Assembly: GCA_963682175.1 (NCBI GenBank)
Contig: OY821791.1
Location: 22,537,826-22,601,825, forward strand
DNA: 64,000 nucleotides
Direction of reading: 5' to 3'
From: Triglochin maritima
Taxonomy: Eukaryota > Streptophyta > Magnoliopsida > Alismatales > Juncaginaceae
Made by a program: the position numbers and the translations under genes. Shown piece after piece: positions 1-10,758 of this stretch. How positions within the stretch are numbered: position 1 is the first letter of the stretch; each line of letters opens with the position of its first letter. The notes below the pieces were generated by a model, which was given only the letters and a program-made list of their open reading frames with translations, searched no databases and was not told the DNA's origin.

Positions 1-1359
1 CATGCATGACTATAACATCAGGAATACACACACATCAGGTCATATAACCACGTTATATCTGCTACTGAAACACAAGAAGTCATATAGAACAAAACACATT
101 CAACACATAGAACACGATAACTAACAAAAGACAAGCTAACAAGTTCAATCGACTCACAACCATATGCATGAGCCCTTGACCACTCCAACCCACATGCTTA
201 GAGTATCCCTCTCAGGCCGTCTATGGTGGGAGAGGGTCAGTAGAGATCCATCCAAGCAGCTCAGCCCAACAACCGAGCAAGCTGATGCACATGGTGCACT
301 AACCGCATGGCTAGCCCATTCAAGTGCATGCTTCTCAGACCGAGCTAGCCCATCAAGATCCCCCTCACCCTATCATCCCTAGATTTCTTCCACACCTTTT
401 ACTGACCTTTTCCACCATCTACAAGAGCTGGACCAGCCAGCCGATCCAAACAAAGAGTCAAAAGGGTTGAAGACAAATCCTAGTCAGATCTTGTGTGCAC
501 CAGCCACACCCAACCAGATCCGTGTCCACCCCAAAACTCAGCCCAGAAGAAACCTCATCACTCCTGGTCAGACCTCACCAGAGCTCGCTGGAGCCCCGGT
601 CCCTCTGGCTGTCCCACAGCTAGCCCCATCTAGCGCATGCTCCATGCGCACGCTAGCAGGGAACTCGGTTGACGGTGCAACCGATTGCACCAACCACCAA
701 CATGGTATTGGACGGACCTCCAGCCAACACCCCCTCCCACAAAACTCTTCAAGGGTCAGGAGCATACCTGAATTCATGAAAAACATTGCCCGAGATTACC
801 GGAGATCAGCCCACCCAGATCTTTGTCTAGTTGCTCCCAGAAGAGGCACTCTAGCTTGCTCCACTTGACTTGTCGGAGCTCCAACCACTAGCACACCGGA
901 GAGGGAGATGGAGATGGTTTGAATTTCGTGGGTGAGGGAGTGAGAGGGTAGGGATGGCTTGGGTTGAGGGGGTTTTGTTTGCAAACAACCCTCCAACTTC
1001 CATAGGCTTCATGGCTATTCAAGTCACATTAAGGCATGCCAAAATGGCACCATTCCAAAGGCATCCAAAAGCCACGAAAATGCACATCCAAACCCTAATG
1101 CAACCCTTCCAATTCCATGCCACTTCAACACGGTTTTAGTCCAAAACCGACCATACACTCACTCGGGCCCAAACTGAGTCGATCGAGTCAAACCACCGTG
1201 CACGAGCCCGATGTGTCGCACACGATCGACCAATGAGAAATTCGATCAAATATACTTAAACAAACATACCATAACACAAATTGACATTCTAAGAACTAAA
1301 TTATGCATAACCAAGGAGAGTGGACTTATTAATATTATAGCAGGAGAGCGGTTCTTACA
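1..1359 (-). mobile_element. Partial LTR of a Tekay-related Ty3/gypsy element
   Basis: The right end reads CAGGAGAGCGGTTCTTACA, almost the same as the right end of the LTRs at 13782-16548 and 21180-23946. On the - strand this is an LTR start of the form TGTAAGA. The body has diverged from those LTRs, so it is a related but separate family. The sequence directly to the right (from 1360) is the interior of another LTR, so this element inserted into it. The other end and any internal region lie outside the window, so a solo LTR and a full element cannot be told apart. The small reading frames inside carry no recognisable domain. Confidence 0.6.
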
Positions 1360-1805
1360 TAAATCCTAATCTCACTCAAGTGTGCTCCAGATTAGAAAGT
1401 GTTGTTCCACTCATTGTTTGTTCAAGAAGCAAGGGTCTTGGTGAAAGCCCAAGACAAGAGTAAAGACTTCGTTGAGAGCCTGAAGTATCCCTCTCGGATT
1501 GTGAGAGGAGAAACCAAGCTCGGCGAGGGTTGTTCGCGAGCTTGAAGATTGTAAAGGTGTTCTCTCCCGGCCCGGAACGGGGAGTGGTTAGTGAAGGCGT
1601 GAGCGGAGCTCGAGGGAGATCGAGCGGAGCTTGCAAGAGAGGAAGTAGGCGGGAGGCCGAACCTCTATAAAAATCTGGTGTCTACATTGTGGTTTGCTTT
1701 ACTTGCTTGTTTAGTTTTAAATTTCGCTGCATATCTTTGATCGATTAAACAAGTAGGTAATTAGGATTAAAAGTGATTAGAATTAGAGACCCTCACGATC
1801 CTACA
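1360..1805 (+). mobile_element. 5' LTR fragment of a Sirevirus-like, pol-less copia element
   Basis: These 446 bases match 4839-5284, also 446 bases, base for base in length. I count about 22 substitutions by eye (roughly 5%). The fragment ends in CCTACA and is followed at once by a degenerate primer-binding site. The upstream part of this LTR was displaced to the left of the window by the element at 1-1359. Confidence 0.85.
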
Positions 1806-1820
1806 TTTTTTATCAGAGCC
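1806..1820 (+). promoter_or_regulatory. Degenerate primer-binding site (initiator-Met tRNA type)
   Basis: The sequence TTTTTTATCAGAGCC directly follows the LTR end. Plant elements primed by initiator-Met tRNA have TGGTATCAGAGC here. The two G residues of TGG are replaced by T, so priming is probably weakened. Confidence 0.6.
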
Positions 1821-1857
1821 TTGTTAGCTAATTTCATTACTTAACCGTAATTTTAGC

Positions 1858-3240
1858 ATGACCGAAATTGCATCAACATCTTATGATTCATCTAGACCAC
1901 CCTATTTTGATGGAACAATTTTTTGTTTATGGCAAGATAAAATGAAAAACTTTTTATTCATGAATTGAAACATGTGGTCCATGATTCAAACTCCATATGA
2001 AACACCTACGTATGATTTTAAACAATGGAGTTTTGAAGATGAAAAACAAGCCTCTTCAAATGCTAAAGTCATGAATGTGTTATATTGTGCACTTGCAAGT
2101 AAACTATTTAATGTGATTTGTTCTTGTGAAAGTGCACATGATATTTGTTAAAGACTTGAAGATCATTTTGGTAACACTTTACTAAACTCAAGTGAAGATG
2201 AATCAACACCTATAGATGAAGCTCAAGAAAGATGGGACAAGAACACCTCCACATCTTATTCCTCATCAAGCTCATCCAAAGGAGAAGTTGCCCAAAAGAG
2301 CTACATGGCATTAGATGGGGATGAAATTGAGGTATCATCTAGCTCTAGCGATAGTTCTAATGTAGTTCAACCAATGGAACCTATTCATTTAAAGAACTAC
2401 AAAATGCATTTCATGATTTAGTTGCTAGATACAAAGTGGTTTGTGCAAAGAATCAACTAGAAAATAAGCAAGCAAATGATCTACAATGTTTGAATGAATC
2501 CATATTGGATGAGAAAATTGATTTGCATGCTAAACTTGACATAATCACTTTGGAGAAAGCATGCTTAAGAGATGAGAATGAGAAATTGAAAAATAAACCC
2601 AACTCATCTATTGCTATCGATAGTCATATGCTTGAATGTGATAAGAATGACTTACTTAAGAAACTTGACAAATCATATCTTGAAAGCAAGAAATTATTGA
2701 ATGACTTAAATTGTATGACTGACAAATGTGTCGAATTAGAGATTCACATGCATCAAATGAATGAAAATCATAGTTTTTTAATTCAAAAACTTAAATGCAT
2801 ATATGAATCTCTAGTGCTTAAAAATAATGAACTAAATGCATCTAATAAAACTTTGTTTAATGACTTGCATGAGTTCACAAATGGCAAGAAAAACATTGAT
2901 ATGCTTTTAAGAATTCAAAGACAATCCTTAGACAAGCATGGGTTAGGATACAATGTCTTTTATGTTAAAAACCATCTTGTTCAAGGTAGTATAAATGGAA
3001 AGTATCATATTGCCATGAAAAGAACCTCAAGTGTTTGCGTACCTAAATCCACTTGGGTATGAGTACCAAAAGCTAAATTGAATGGACCCAAAAAAATGGG
3101 TACCAAAATCTGCACTTGTAGGTACGTAGGAGGGGGAATCGGTGGTGACCGGACAAGCTTGAGAGTCAAATTCAATGCAGGTTGCATCACCGAATGGAGA
3201 TTGGAACCAATTCAAGCTTCAAGTGGGTATAAATTTCTTA
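1858..3240 (+). pseudogene. Sirevirus/copia gag, broken
   Basis: Starts at the ATG at 1858. The first ~85 codons resemble copia gag (motif YFDGTIFCLWQDKMKNF). There are in-frame stops near 1966 and 2149. A deletion then joins into a serine-rich stretch (about 2180-2380). From 2436 a long open stretch of 208 codons is rich in Leu, Glu, Asn and Lys and looks like coiled coil. It ends near 3060 at a stop inside a Trp-Val-Pro-Lys type motif, a pattern seen near the end of Sirevirus gag. No CCHC knuckle, protease, integrase, RT or RNase H follows before the 3' LTR. The element is therefore gag-only and depended on other elements for enzymes. The Sirevirus assignment rests on gag style, multiple polypurine tracts and the palindrome-rich LTR. 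Confidence 0.7.
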
Positions 3241-3535
3241 TCCTCTAAATTTCTTGAATCAATTGGTTCTAGTCTAGGTCTTACATGCTAAATTGACATA
3301 TCATATATTCATTCATTCACAAATCTTAAAATTTGAATCACATCCAATGTTTTAGAGTCAAATTTTCGAAATCGATGTCAAAGATGAGGAAATGAATACA
3401 TCACATACTCAATTGTAATATTTGCTTGATGTTAATAGGGGAGAATTAAGAATTGAACTTAATCAAAAAATCATATTCATATTGATAGGTGGAGCTTAAT
3501 GAATATCATTTTCTTAGTGTAATGAAGTGCAGAAT
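3241..3535 (+). other. Non-coding internal region of the gag-only element
   Basis: AT-rich spacer between the gag remnant and the cluster of polypurine tracts. I see no gene in it. Confidence 0.5.
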
Positions 3536-3761
3536 TTAGGGGGAGCAAATTCATTACAAGACATCCACAATTCTATCCTTATATCTTATAATTTTTTGAT
3601 GGATCTCAAAGGGGGAGAGAAAATTAAGGGGGTAACTTGGAATTTGATTAAAATTGAACAAAAACTATGCACATCCATAGGGGGAGCATTCATATGCATA
3701 GTTTACATCTGAAAATTTCAAGTATTAAGTTATAGGTTGCCATCATCAAAAAGGGGGAGAT
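3536..3761 (+). promoter_or_regulatory. Array of polypurine tracts before the 3' LTR
   Basis: At least five G-rich purine tracts occur in about 225 bases: GGGGGAGCAAA (3539), AAAGGGGGAGAGAAAA (3608), AAGGGGG (3628), AGGGGGAGCA (3679) and AAAAAGGGGGAGATT (3748). The last directly precedes the LTR and is the functional position for plus-strand priming. Multiple tracts upstream of the 3' LTR are a known Sirevirus trait. Confidence 0.75.
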
Positions 3762-5284
3762 TGTTGGCTTTTTGGCCTTAATCTATGTTTTGATGATTTA
3801 ATCAAGCTAATCTTAATTGTGATTATATAGAGTAGCACACATGTTGCATTGCATATATATTGCTTTGTGCTAACCTCTACAGGTGATCAAGACTCAAGGA
3901 AGAAATGAAATCAATTCAAGACATGTAATCAAGCTCATTTGAAGACATGTAATTTGTATCGCTTTGAGTCTTAGGAACATTGTGTAATTGAGCATACTTG
4001 AGCTAAAAACTACTCAAACACACACTACGTTCTCCATAGAAGTTACACACGAAATTTCATAAAATTTGGACTTCAATAGATCACCCAAACTTATACCGGA
4101 AAACACTAAACCAAAACCTGAACATTCTGCCCACATTCGGTCTACCAAAATAGACCGTTTGGTCGACCGAGTGATCATATATCTTGTTAGTGTTTTACTG
4201 CCAAAGCTCGGTCGACCGTCCAGACCTTTTTCGGTCGACCGAGTATCAACAAATTTTCGACCGTTTGTTTTGTCGTATATACCCAACGGTCGTATTCGTA
4301 TTATTTCCAAATACCCCAAATACATTTTGTGTATCGGTCGACCGAGGAACTTGTTCGGTCGACCGAACTTATGTTCCTTGACAAGCCTAAAGTGCCTGTC
4401 AGCTTTTGGTCGACCGTATTCCTTGTTTCGGTCGACCGAATATAATCTTGTTTGTCAACCCCGTAGAGCATGTTATAATTCGGTCGACCGAGCCTATCTC
4501 GGTATTCGACCGATCACTTAAGTGTACCTGAGTCGTAGCCTTTGGCGGTCGACCGTTCTTTTACTGGTCAACGGAACCAAGTTCAATATTGACAAATGGT
4601 CGACCGTTCAGCCTGATCTGGTCGACCAAACATATCCAAAATTGGGTCCTGCAAGTTTCTGTTTTGTGTATCCTACACCAACACATACCCAATTAACCCC
4701 AACGGCTATATTCTCTCTAGTGCTTATAAATGGAGTTGTAAAACACATTTTAACACAACTCTCCCACTACTATTTGTCCCCTACATTAGACAGAAAGCTC
4801 CAAACACTACCGGCCTCAAACCTTCAACACTTTAGTCTTAAATCCTAATCTCACTCAAGTGTGCTCCAGATTAGAAAGTGTTGTTCCACTCATTGCTTGT
4901 TCAAGAAGCAAGGGTCTTGGTGAAAGCCCAAGATAAGAGTAAAGACTTCGGTGAGAGCCCGAAGTATTCCTCTCGGATTGTGAGAGGAGGAACCAAGCTC
5001 GGTGAGGGTTGTTCGCGAGTTTGAAGATAGTAAAGGCGTTCTCTCTCAGCCCGGGACGGGGAGTGGTTAGTGAAGTTGTAAGTGGAGCTCGAGGGAGATC
5101 GAGCGGAGCTTGCATGAAAGGAAGTAGGCGGGAGGCCGAACCTCTATAAAAATCCGGTGTCTACATTGTGGTTTGCTTTACTTGCTTGTTTAGTTTTAAA
5201 TTCCGCTACATATCTTTGATCGATTAAACAAGTAGGTAATTAGGATTAAAAGTGATTAGAATTAGAGACCCTCACGATCCTACA
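3762..5284 (+). mobile_element. 3' LTR of the Sirevirus-like element (1523 bp)
   Basis: Starts TGTTGGCTTTTTGGCC right after the polypurine tract and ends CCTACA. Its last 446 bases match 1360-1805. The same LTR family recurs at 29663-31087, and a relative at 39017-39788 (opposite strand). The sequence after it (GACTT and on) is the interior of an older copia LTR, so this element inserted there. The left flank is outside the window, so its target duplication cannot be checked. Confidence 0.85.
4140..4632. repeat. Cluster of about eleven GGTCGACC palindromes in the LTR
   Basis: The self-complementary core CGGTCGACCG, often TCGGTCGACCGA, occurs about eleven times in about 490 bases, including near 4160, 4207, 4232, 4335, 4355, 4408, 4429, 4482, 4546, 4597 and 4620. 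Spacing is irregular, between 20 and 100 bases. Sirevirus LTRs are known to carry palindrome clusters, though with a different core sequence in published cases. This cluster also holds the open frames seen here, which I regard as chance. Confidence 0.85.
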
Positions 5285-5831
5285 GACTTGTGCTGGAAAA
5301 GATGATTGTCAAAAGATGATCTTTGTCCCTATTCATTTTTGTGATGATATTATTGGGCCCTTGACAAAGCAAAATTATAATGTGCACAATGTAACTTATG
5401 TATAGTTACATATTTATAATTAGCTTATGATATCAAGAAAAAAAATATAATACCAAGATGACACATTCCTACTTTGTATAATATTCATAATATCATGAGG
5501 CAAGGGATAGACACACGTGATATATTACATATCACTAAATGGATTGTGTTCTGTTCGAGTGAACAAATCATCTTTGTTATTTGGGTAACTATAATGTGTA
5601 GCTAGATACTGCTTATAGTTTATGATATTAAATATTTAATATCATTACCAACATAACTTAAATCCTCCTATAGGTCACACCACAAAACTGGAAAATAAGA
5701 GATGTGATTTTATATTTTATATGATGTATTAAGTTTAATGTGTTATGAAATAATATACATGTGGTAAAATAATAAAATCAATATGTCGTATAATATTGTA
5801 AAATCCCATATAGCCGACACCAGTAGGTATA
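5285..5831 (+). mobile_element. Remnant of an old copia LTR (left part)
   Basis: Matches the reverse complement of the copia LTR at 48422-50729. For example, GACTTGTGCTGGAAAAGAT here corresponds to the region near 50230-50250, and the stretch around CCTCCTATAGGTCACACCAC to about 49855. The right part of the same LTR is at 27600-28334. One ancestral LTR was thus split by the CACTA element between them and also hit by the Sirevirus-like element on its left. About 35 bases before 5832 (5797-5831) resemble CACTA subterminal sequence, so the right border is approximate. Confidence 0.75.
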
Positions 5832-5832
5832 G

Positions 5833-6125
5833 ACTAGTGCAGAATAGTGAATAGTCATCGCCAAATACACGTCGGTCACCCATATAGCCGACGTCTATGT
5901 GTATAGATGTTGGCTATTAATAAAGCCGACATCTATAGGCATCCTCTAGACGTTGGTTGTTTGCATAACGTTTTACCAGACATCTATTGGGCGACGTTTA
6001 TTCATCGCGTCTAATAGGGTCCTTTAGACGTTGAGGTATAGACTTCTGTTGTATCGTATAGTCGAAGTCTATGCCCCATTCATATAGACGTCGGTGTAGG
6101 CTATGACCGACGTCTATAGACGTCG
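5833..6125. repeat. 5' subterminal repeats of CACTA 1
   Basis: Repeated short units around GCCGACGTCTAT and its complement ATAGACGTCGG occur in both orientations about every 20-40 bases. In En/Spm elements such subterminal repeats bind the TnpA-type protein. The matching 3' set is at 27285-27570. Confidence 0.8.
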
Positions 6126-7675
6126 TTTTTTTTTCTTTTATTCCAACAAAACCTCCGTGACCTTTCTCTGACAAAAAACAACACCTCTACGACTTCCTCC
6201 GCCACCGCGGCCACCTCCTCCGCTTCCGCAGCCACGACCCACATTCTCGGGATACATTCTCGTGCCTTGTTCGATTTGCCACCTTCTGATTGTGTTTTAT
6301 TAATTTTTTAAACGGTTTTTGTTTCGTTTTAGTTTGTTTGAGGTGGATTTGTGGTGGATCTTGGTTCGACGGTGATCAGGTTGAAGACGAAGGATGGCGT
6401 CGTGCTTGCTGTTCAATTCCATCATTCCTTTTTGATTCGTGGTCTATTTCTATTTGTTGTTTTGTGGTGTGGAATTTAGATTTTTAGGGAAATTTGAACT
6501 TTGAACAAGAAATTCTTGGTTTTGGGTGGAATAAATTGTTGAAGATAAATTGATTTGTTCCCTTAAAGTAATACATGCTTGAATGTGTTGTGCATGGACA
6601 TAATTAAAAGGTATTTGTACTTCTGATTAACATTTATTAATGCTGGAATTATTGTTTCATTTTTTCTCTCAACGAACCTATATAACAACTAAACTTAGAA
6701 TTGTAAATTAATTTTGAACCAAACTAAGAGTAGTATTTAATAACTTGAAATTCAGCTAGTATAAACAAGTCACTAATCATGCATTATTTAACTAAGTCCA
6801 TTACGAATTTGAAGTTAGAAAAATAGAAATATCAACCACACATAATATCTTTTATCTTTACCTAAGCAACCAATACCAATCACAAACGCAAACACTATTT
6901 TGGTGTTGTGTTGAAGTTTGAAGGGTTTTGATGTAGTGTGTTTGTGGTGAGTTTGGTGGAATTGAGATCAAGTTGGTAGTCTGGTGTTGTTATACATTTT
7001 TCTTGTTAATCCTAGGATTTGAAGATTTTTACATAACTTTTTAGGAGAGATACCTGCTCCTGTTAATCCCAATTGTTATTCATAACAACATATTTTATGT
7101 TTAACATGTTTTTCCGTCTTAGAATTATAAGCCAAGTAATTGTATTAAATTTATAACTTAGATTTTATATTAAAATAATTATAGCTTAGATCATGTAAAA
7201 AACTTATGTTTAGTTTAGTGAGTTCATACATTTATGTTTAGCTTAGTTAAATGTTTATTTATGTATATTTACGTTGCAAAAAAACTTATTTTGTTTAGTT
7301 AGATGTTTATTTATATTTAGTTTCTAATAACTCGTCGACCCCCTACAACTTGGCCTTTAATAACCTATAACAAAAGATTAGACAATATTTGTTAAGTCAT
7401 TCATCATATAGGACTTTCCATTCATCGTATTTATTTTTTATTTTATGATTTTTGTCATAGATTGTTGTTTTAAGGTACGTAATCTCTTTCACTCATCATT
7501 CATTAGAAAGCACGCATTAGTTAGTAGGATTTCATTGAAATAAGAGGGTGAGTGATTATTTGGTGTGTTGTTTGTTAGATAAAGGTATGAAAAACACCTA
7601 GGCGCAGTCACCTATAAGAGATGAGGTGGGGGATTTCATCACCCTTTCCTTGGCCCAAAACCACATAACAAAAGA
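6126..7675 (+). other. Leader region of CACTA 1, no gene seen
   Basis: 6170-6250 is a CT- and CCGCC-rich stretch like a plant 5' untranslated leader. A similar stretch lies at 31250-31400 in CACTA 2. The remainder to 7675 is AT-rich with no domain that I recognise. The first TNP2 exon (the MDRK-type start seen at 63538 in CACTA 3) is not recognisable here. Confidence 0.45.
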
Positions 7676-9345
7676 GCCTTATTGTTTGAGAAAGGTTTTG
7701 ACCCACGTTACAGACAATGGATTTGGCACGGTGAAAATGAATCATTTAGTTGTTCCAAGAATGAACAGGACAATGTTAGTGTGGGCAATCAGTTAGATGA
7801 ATTTGTTCAGGATATAGCTGAATACTTTTCGGCCAACCGCGATTTACTTGGTAGTTTGTTGAGTGACAATGAGAAACCATTATATAAGGGTTGCACGAAA
7901 TTTATTAGATTGTCAGCAATGTTGACCTGTACAATTTAAAAGTAGGAAATGGTTGGACCGATGTCAGTTTCAGATCACTGTTGAAGCTATTAAAAGAGAT
8001 GCTTCCAGAGCATAATGAACTGCCCGATAGAACTTATGACGCTAAGAGAGTGTTGTGTCCTATGAGAATGGAATATAGGAAGATACATGCATGTCCGAAT
8101 GATTGTATATTGTATAGGGGTGAGTTTGAAAACTTACAAGCATGTCCCGGGTTTCACGATACAAAATGAAACGCAGTGGACCGAACCACAATGTAGATGG
8201 TGATGATTTGAAAATCAAAGGACCTCCTGTTAAAGTTTTGTTGTATCTTCCGATAATACCAAGGTTTAATGTTTGTTTGCGGGTAAGGAGGATTCCCAAA
8301 CACATGACATGGCCTGCTGATCGTGAGAAACCAAATGATCAGTTGTTATGTCTTCCAGCAGATTCACCTCAGTGGAAAAAGTAGATTACGATTTTCCTTT
8401 ATTTGGTGAAGAATCCAGGAATGTACGACTTGGACTTTGTACCGACGGAACGAATCCTTTCGGTAGTTTGAGTAGCATTCACAGTTCTTGGCATGTTCAG
8501 CTTGTAATTTACAATTTGCCACCTTGGTTATGCATGAAACGCAAATATATTATGTTGTTCTTAAGGATTTCTGGTTCGAAGCAACTTAGAAACAACATAA
8601 ATGTGTATTTAAGACCCTTAATTGATGACCTAAAGTGATTGTGGGATGACGGAGAATTGGTTTTGGATGCTTATCGTCAGTAGTCATTTGAAAGGCAGGC
8701 AATGATTTATTGCATGATTATTGACTTTCTCGCTTTTGATAATATGTTTGGATATTCTTTCAAAGGTCATAAAGCTTGTCCAATTTGTAAAGAGAATACA
8801 TGCTCCTTGTAACTTGTTAATGGTTCTAAGATAGTCTATCTTGGTCATCAGAGATTTTTTCCAAACTCCCATCCATATTCGAAGGTTGAAGAAGGCATTT
8901 ATCAGAAAAAAGAGTTTCAGAATCCGTCTGCTGAAATCAACGTCGAGAAGGTGTATGAACGTGTAATGAATGTTGAATGTGAATTTGGAAAACCGTACAA
9001 ACGAGCAAATGACAAAAGTTCTTGGAAAAAGTTCCACATTTTTTGATCTTCCTTACTGGAAAACTTTAGAACTTAAACATTGTATTGATGTAATGCATGT
9101 CGAGAAAAACATTTGTGATTGTCTTGTTGGCACTCTCTTGAACATACCTGGTAAGACAAAAGATGGATATAATGCTAGACTTGATCTTGTTGACCTTGGT
9201 ATACAAGCAAGGCTGGCACCAGAGAAGAGGGGACACCAGAACTACTTACCTCCAGCTTATTATACATTGTCTAAAAAGCACAAAATCATTCTTTGTCAGT
9301 GTTTCTACGATGTAAGCGGTTCCACAAGTTTATTCTTCAAATATC
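7676..9345 (+). pseudogene. TNP2-like CACTA transposase, broken
   Basis: Encodes, in pieces, the large transposase of CACTA elements. Order: end of the transposase-associated domain with the WHGE motif (7725-7740); the Transposase_21 (PF02992) start, LLKEMLPE...TYDAKRVLCP (7981 on); HACPNDCILYR (about 8090); PADSPQWK (8355); RLGLCTDGTNPFG (8427); YNLPPWLCMKRKYIM (8512); the YWKTLELKHCIDVMHVEKNICD block (about 9052-9120); and GHQNYLPPAYYTLS (9230). The frame shifts or stops near 7938, 8167, 8382, 8637, 8684 and 8811, so no full-length protein can be made. The domain order is otherwise complete. It sits upstream of the DUF4218 and DUF4216 regions, as in full-length plant CACTA transposases. Confidence 0.85.
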
Positions 9346-9720
9346 AGTAGTCTTGTTGTTTTGAAGGATTTGAAACTTGTGGGGATGAAGTCTCATGATT
9401 GTCACATTCTAATACAGTAGTTGTTACCTATAACACTGAGATCCATATTACTGAAACATGTTAGACATGCCATAGTAAAGTTGTGTTCCTTTTTCAACAA
9501 GAGTTTTAGTGAAGTGGTCGATCCTGTGTAGTTAGTTCAGTTGCAGAATGAAATTGTGGTCACATTATGTTACTTGGACATGTATTTTCCACATGCTTTT
9601 TTTGATATTATGATTCATCTAGTTGTTCATTTGGTTAGATAATTTAAATTGTGTGGACCCATTTTTTTAATGTGGATTTATCCTTTCAAGTGCTATACGT
9701 AAGTGTTGAAAGGTTATTCT
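9346..9720 (+). pseudogene. DUF4218-like region of the CACTA transposase, broken
   Basis: In-frame stretches such as LLPITLRSILLKHVRHAIVK (about 9422) and LCSFFNKSFSEVVDP (9485), then CYLDMYFPHAFFDIMIHLVV (about 9570), match the style of the domain that follows PF02992 in plant CACTA transposases. Several stops and a frame change break it. Confidence 0.6.
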
Positions 9721-9744
9721 AAAAATCATCAAGGACAGATGCTA

Positions 9745-10659
9745 GTATTGTTGAAGGATACATAACTGAGGAGGTTATCAAGTTTTGCACTGGATGCCTA
9801 GTGAACACCAAAAGTATTGGACTTCCAAACAATCGTTACGATGAACGTTCCGATGGTAAAGGGATGCGTGGGATGAAAATGTTAAATCCAAATGGTGATA
9901 ACTTAATGACAACATATTTCTATGTCTTGTGAAATTCTAATCAAGTTCAGCCTTACTTAAATGAACACATGGACCTTTTAAAAAGAAAGAAACCCTTTAT
10001 GGAGTAATCAACAAGTAATAATAGTCACAATAAGAATTTCATCTCTTGGTTCAACAAGGTGGCTTACAAGCATGATGTTTCTGAGACAATACAGTGGTTG
10101 GCCTACGGTCCCCATTTTGCTGTTACAAGTTACAGTGGCTATGATATCAATGGATATTTATTCTACACAGTTTGTGAAGATGCCAAAAGTGTTGTTCAGA
10201 ACAGTGGGGTCACATTAATAGTAGAGTCTTTGCATGTGTCTAGTACTAAAGACAAGAATCTTGTATACGTCGACATGTCCTATTATGATATAATTGAAGA
10301 CATATGGGAGCTAGACTTTTTTAAATTCAAAGTGCCTGTATTTAGATGCAAGTGGGTTGATAATAAAAGTGGAGTTCAAGTGGATGAATTGGGGTTCACT
10401 TTAATTGATTTTTCGAAAGAAGGATTTAAAGGAGAACCCTTTATTCTGGCTTCCCAAGTGAAACAAGTCTTTATCTGGCTGATCTATCTGATAAGAAATG
10501 GTCAGAGTATCAGATGATAGTCTCATCGAGTATGAAGAGACACCACCTTTCTCTAAGCAAGCACCCGAGTTGAACTCACTAGATGACAAAATACATGTTG
10601 AGACTTGTATGTTTAGAGATGACCACGGTGAAGGTATATATGGATTGAAAATCGGTTAA
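9745..10659 (+). pseudogene. DUF4216-like C-terminal region of the transposase, copy A
   Basis: Reads EGYITEEVIKFCTGCLVNTK (9756), then NKNFISWFNKVAYKHDVSET (about 10032), WLAYGPHFAVTSYSGYDING, and FKVPVFRCKWVDNKSG (10324-10370), typical of the last domain of plant CACTA TNP2 proteins. The longest open stretch is 10059-10517. A one-base shift near 10470 moves the end of the domain (FYLADLSDKKW) to another frame, and an in-frame stop lies near 10006. The frame can be followed to a stop at 10657-10659. From 9876 on, this segment is duplicated at 13108. Confidence 0.8.
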
Positions 10660-10758
10660 TTTTTTTTGTAAAGGTGCAAAATGTCTTGTAGAACATTATA
10701 ATAACCATTTAATGTCTTGATTTTACTTTTTAATGTCTTGATTTTACCTTTTATAGTA

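Noticed and set aside
164..868. Open frames of 72 and 133 codons near the left end
   Set aside because: They lie in an LTR, have low-complexity Pro/Ser-rich translations and no domain.
4066..4848. Open frames in the Sirevirus-like LTR (151 and 108 codons)
   Set aside because: Produced by the GGTCGACC repeat cluster; not shared as open frames by the LTR copy at 29663-31087.
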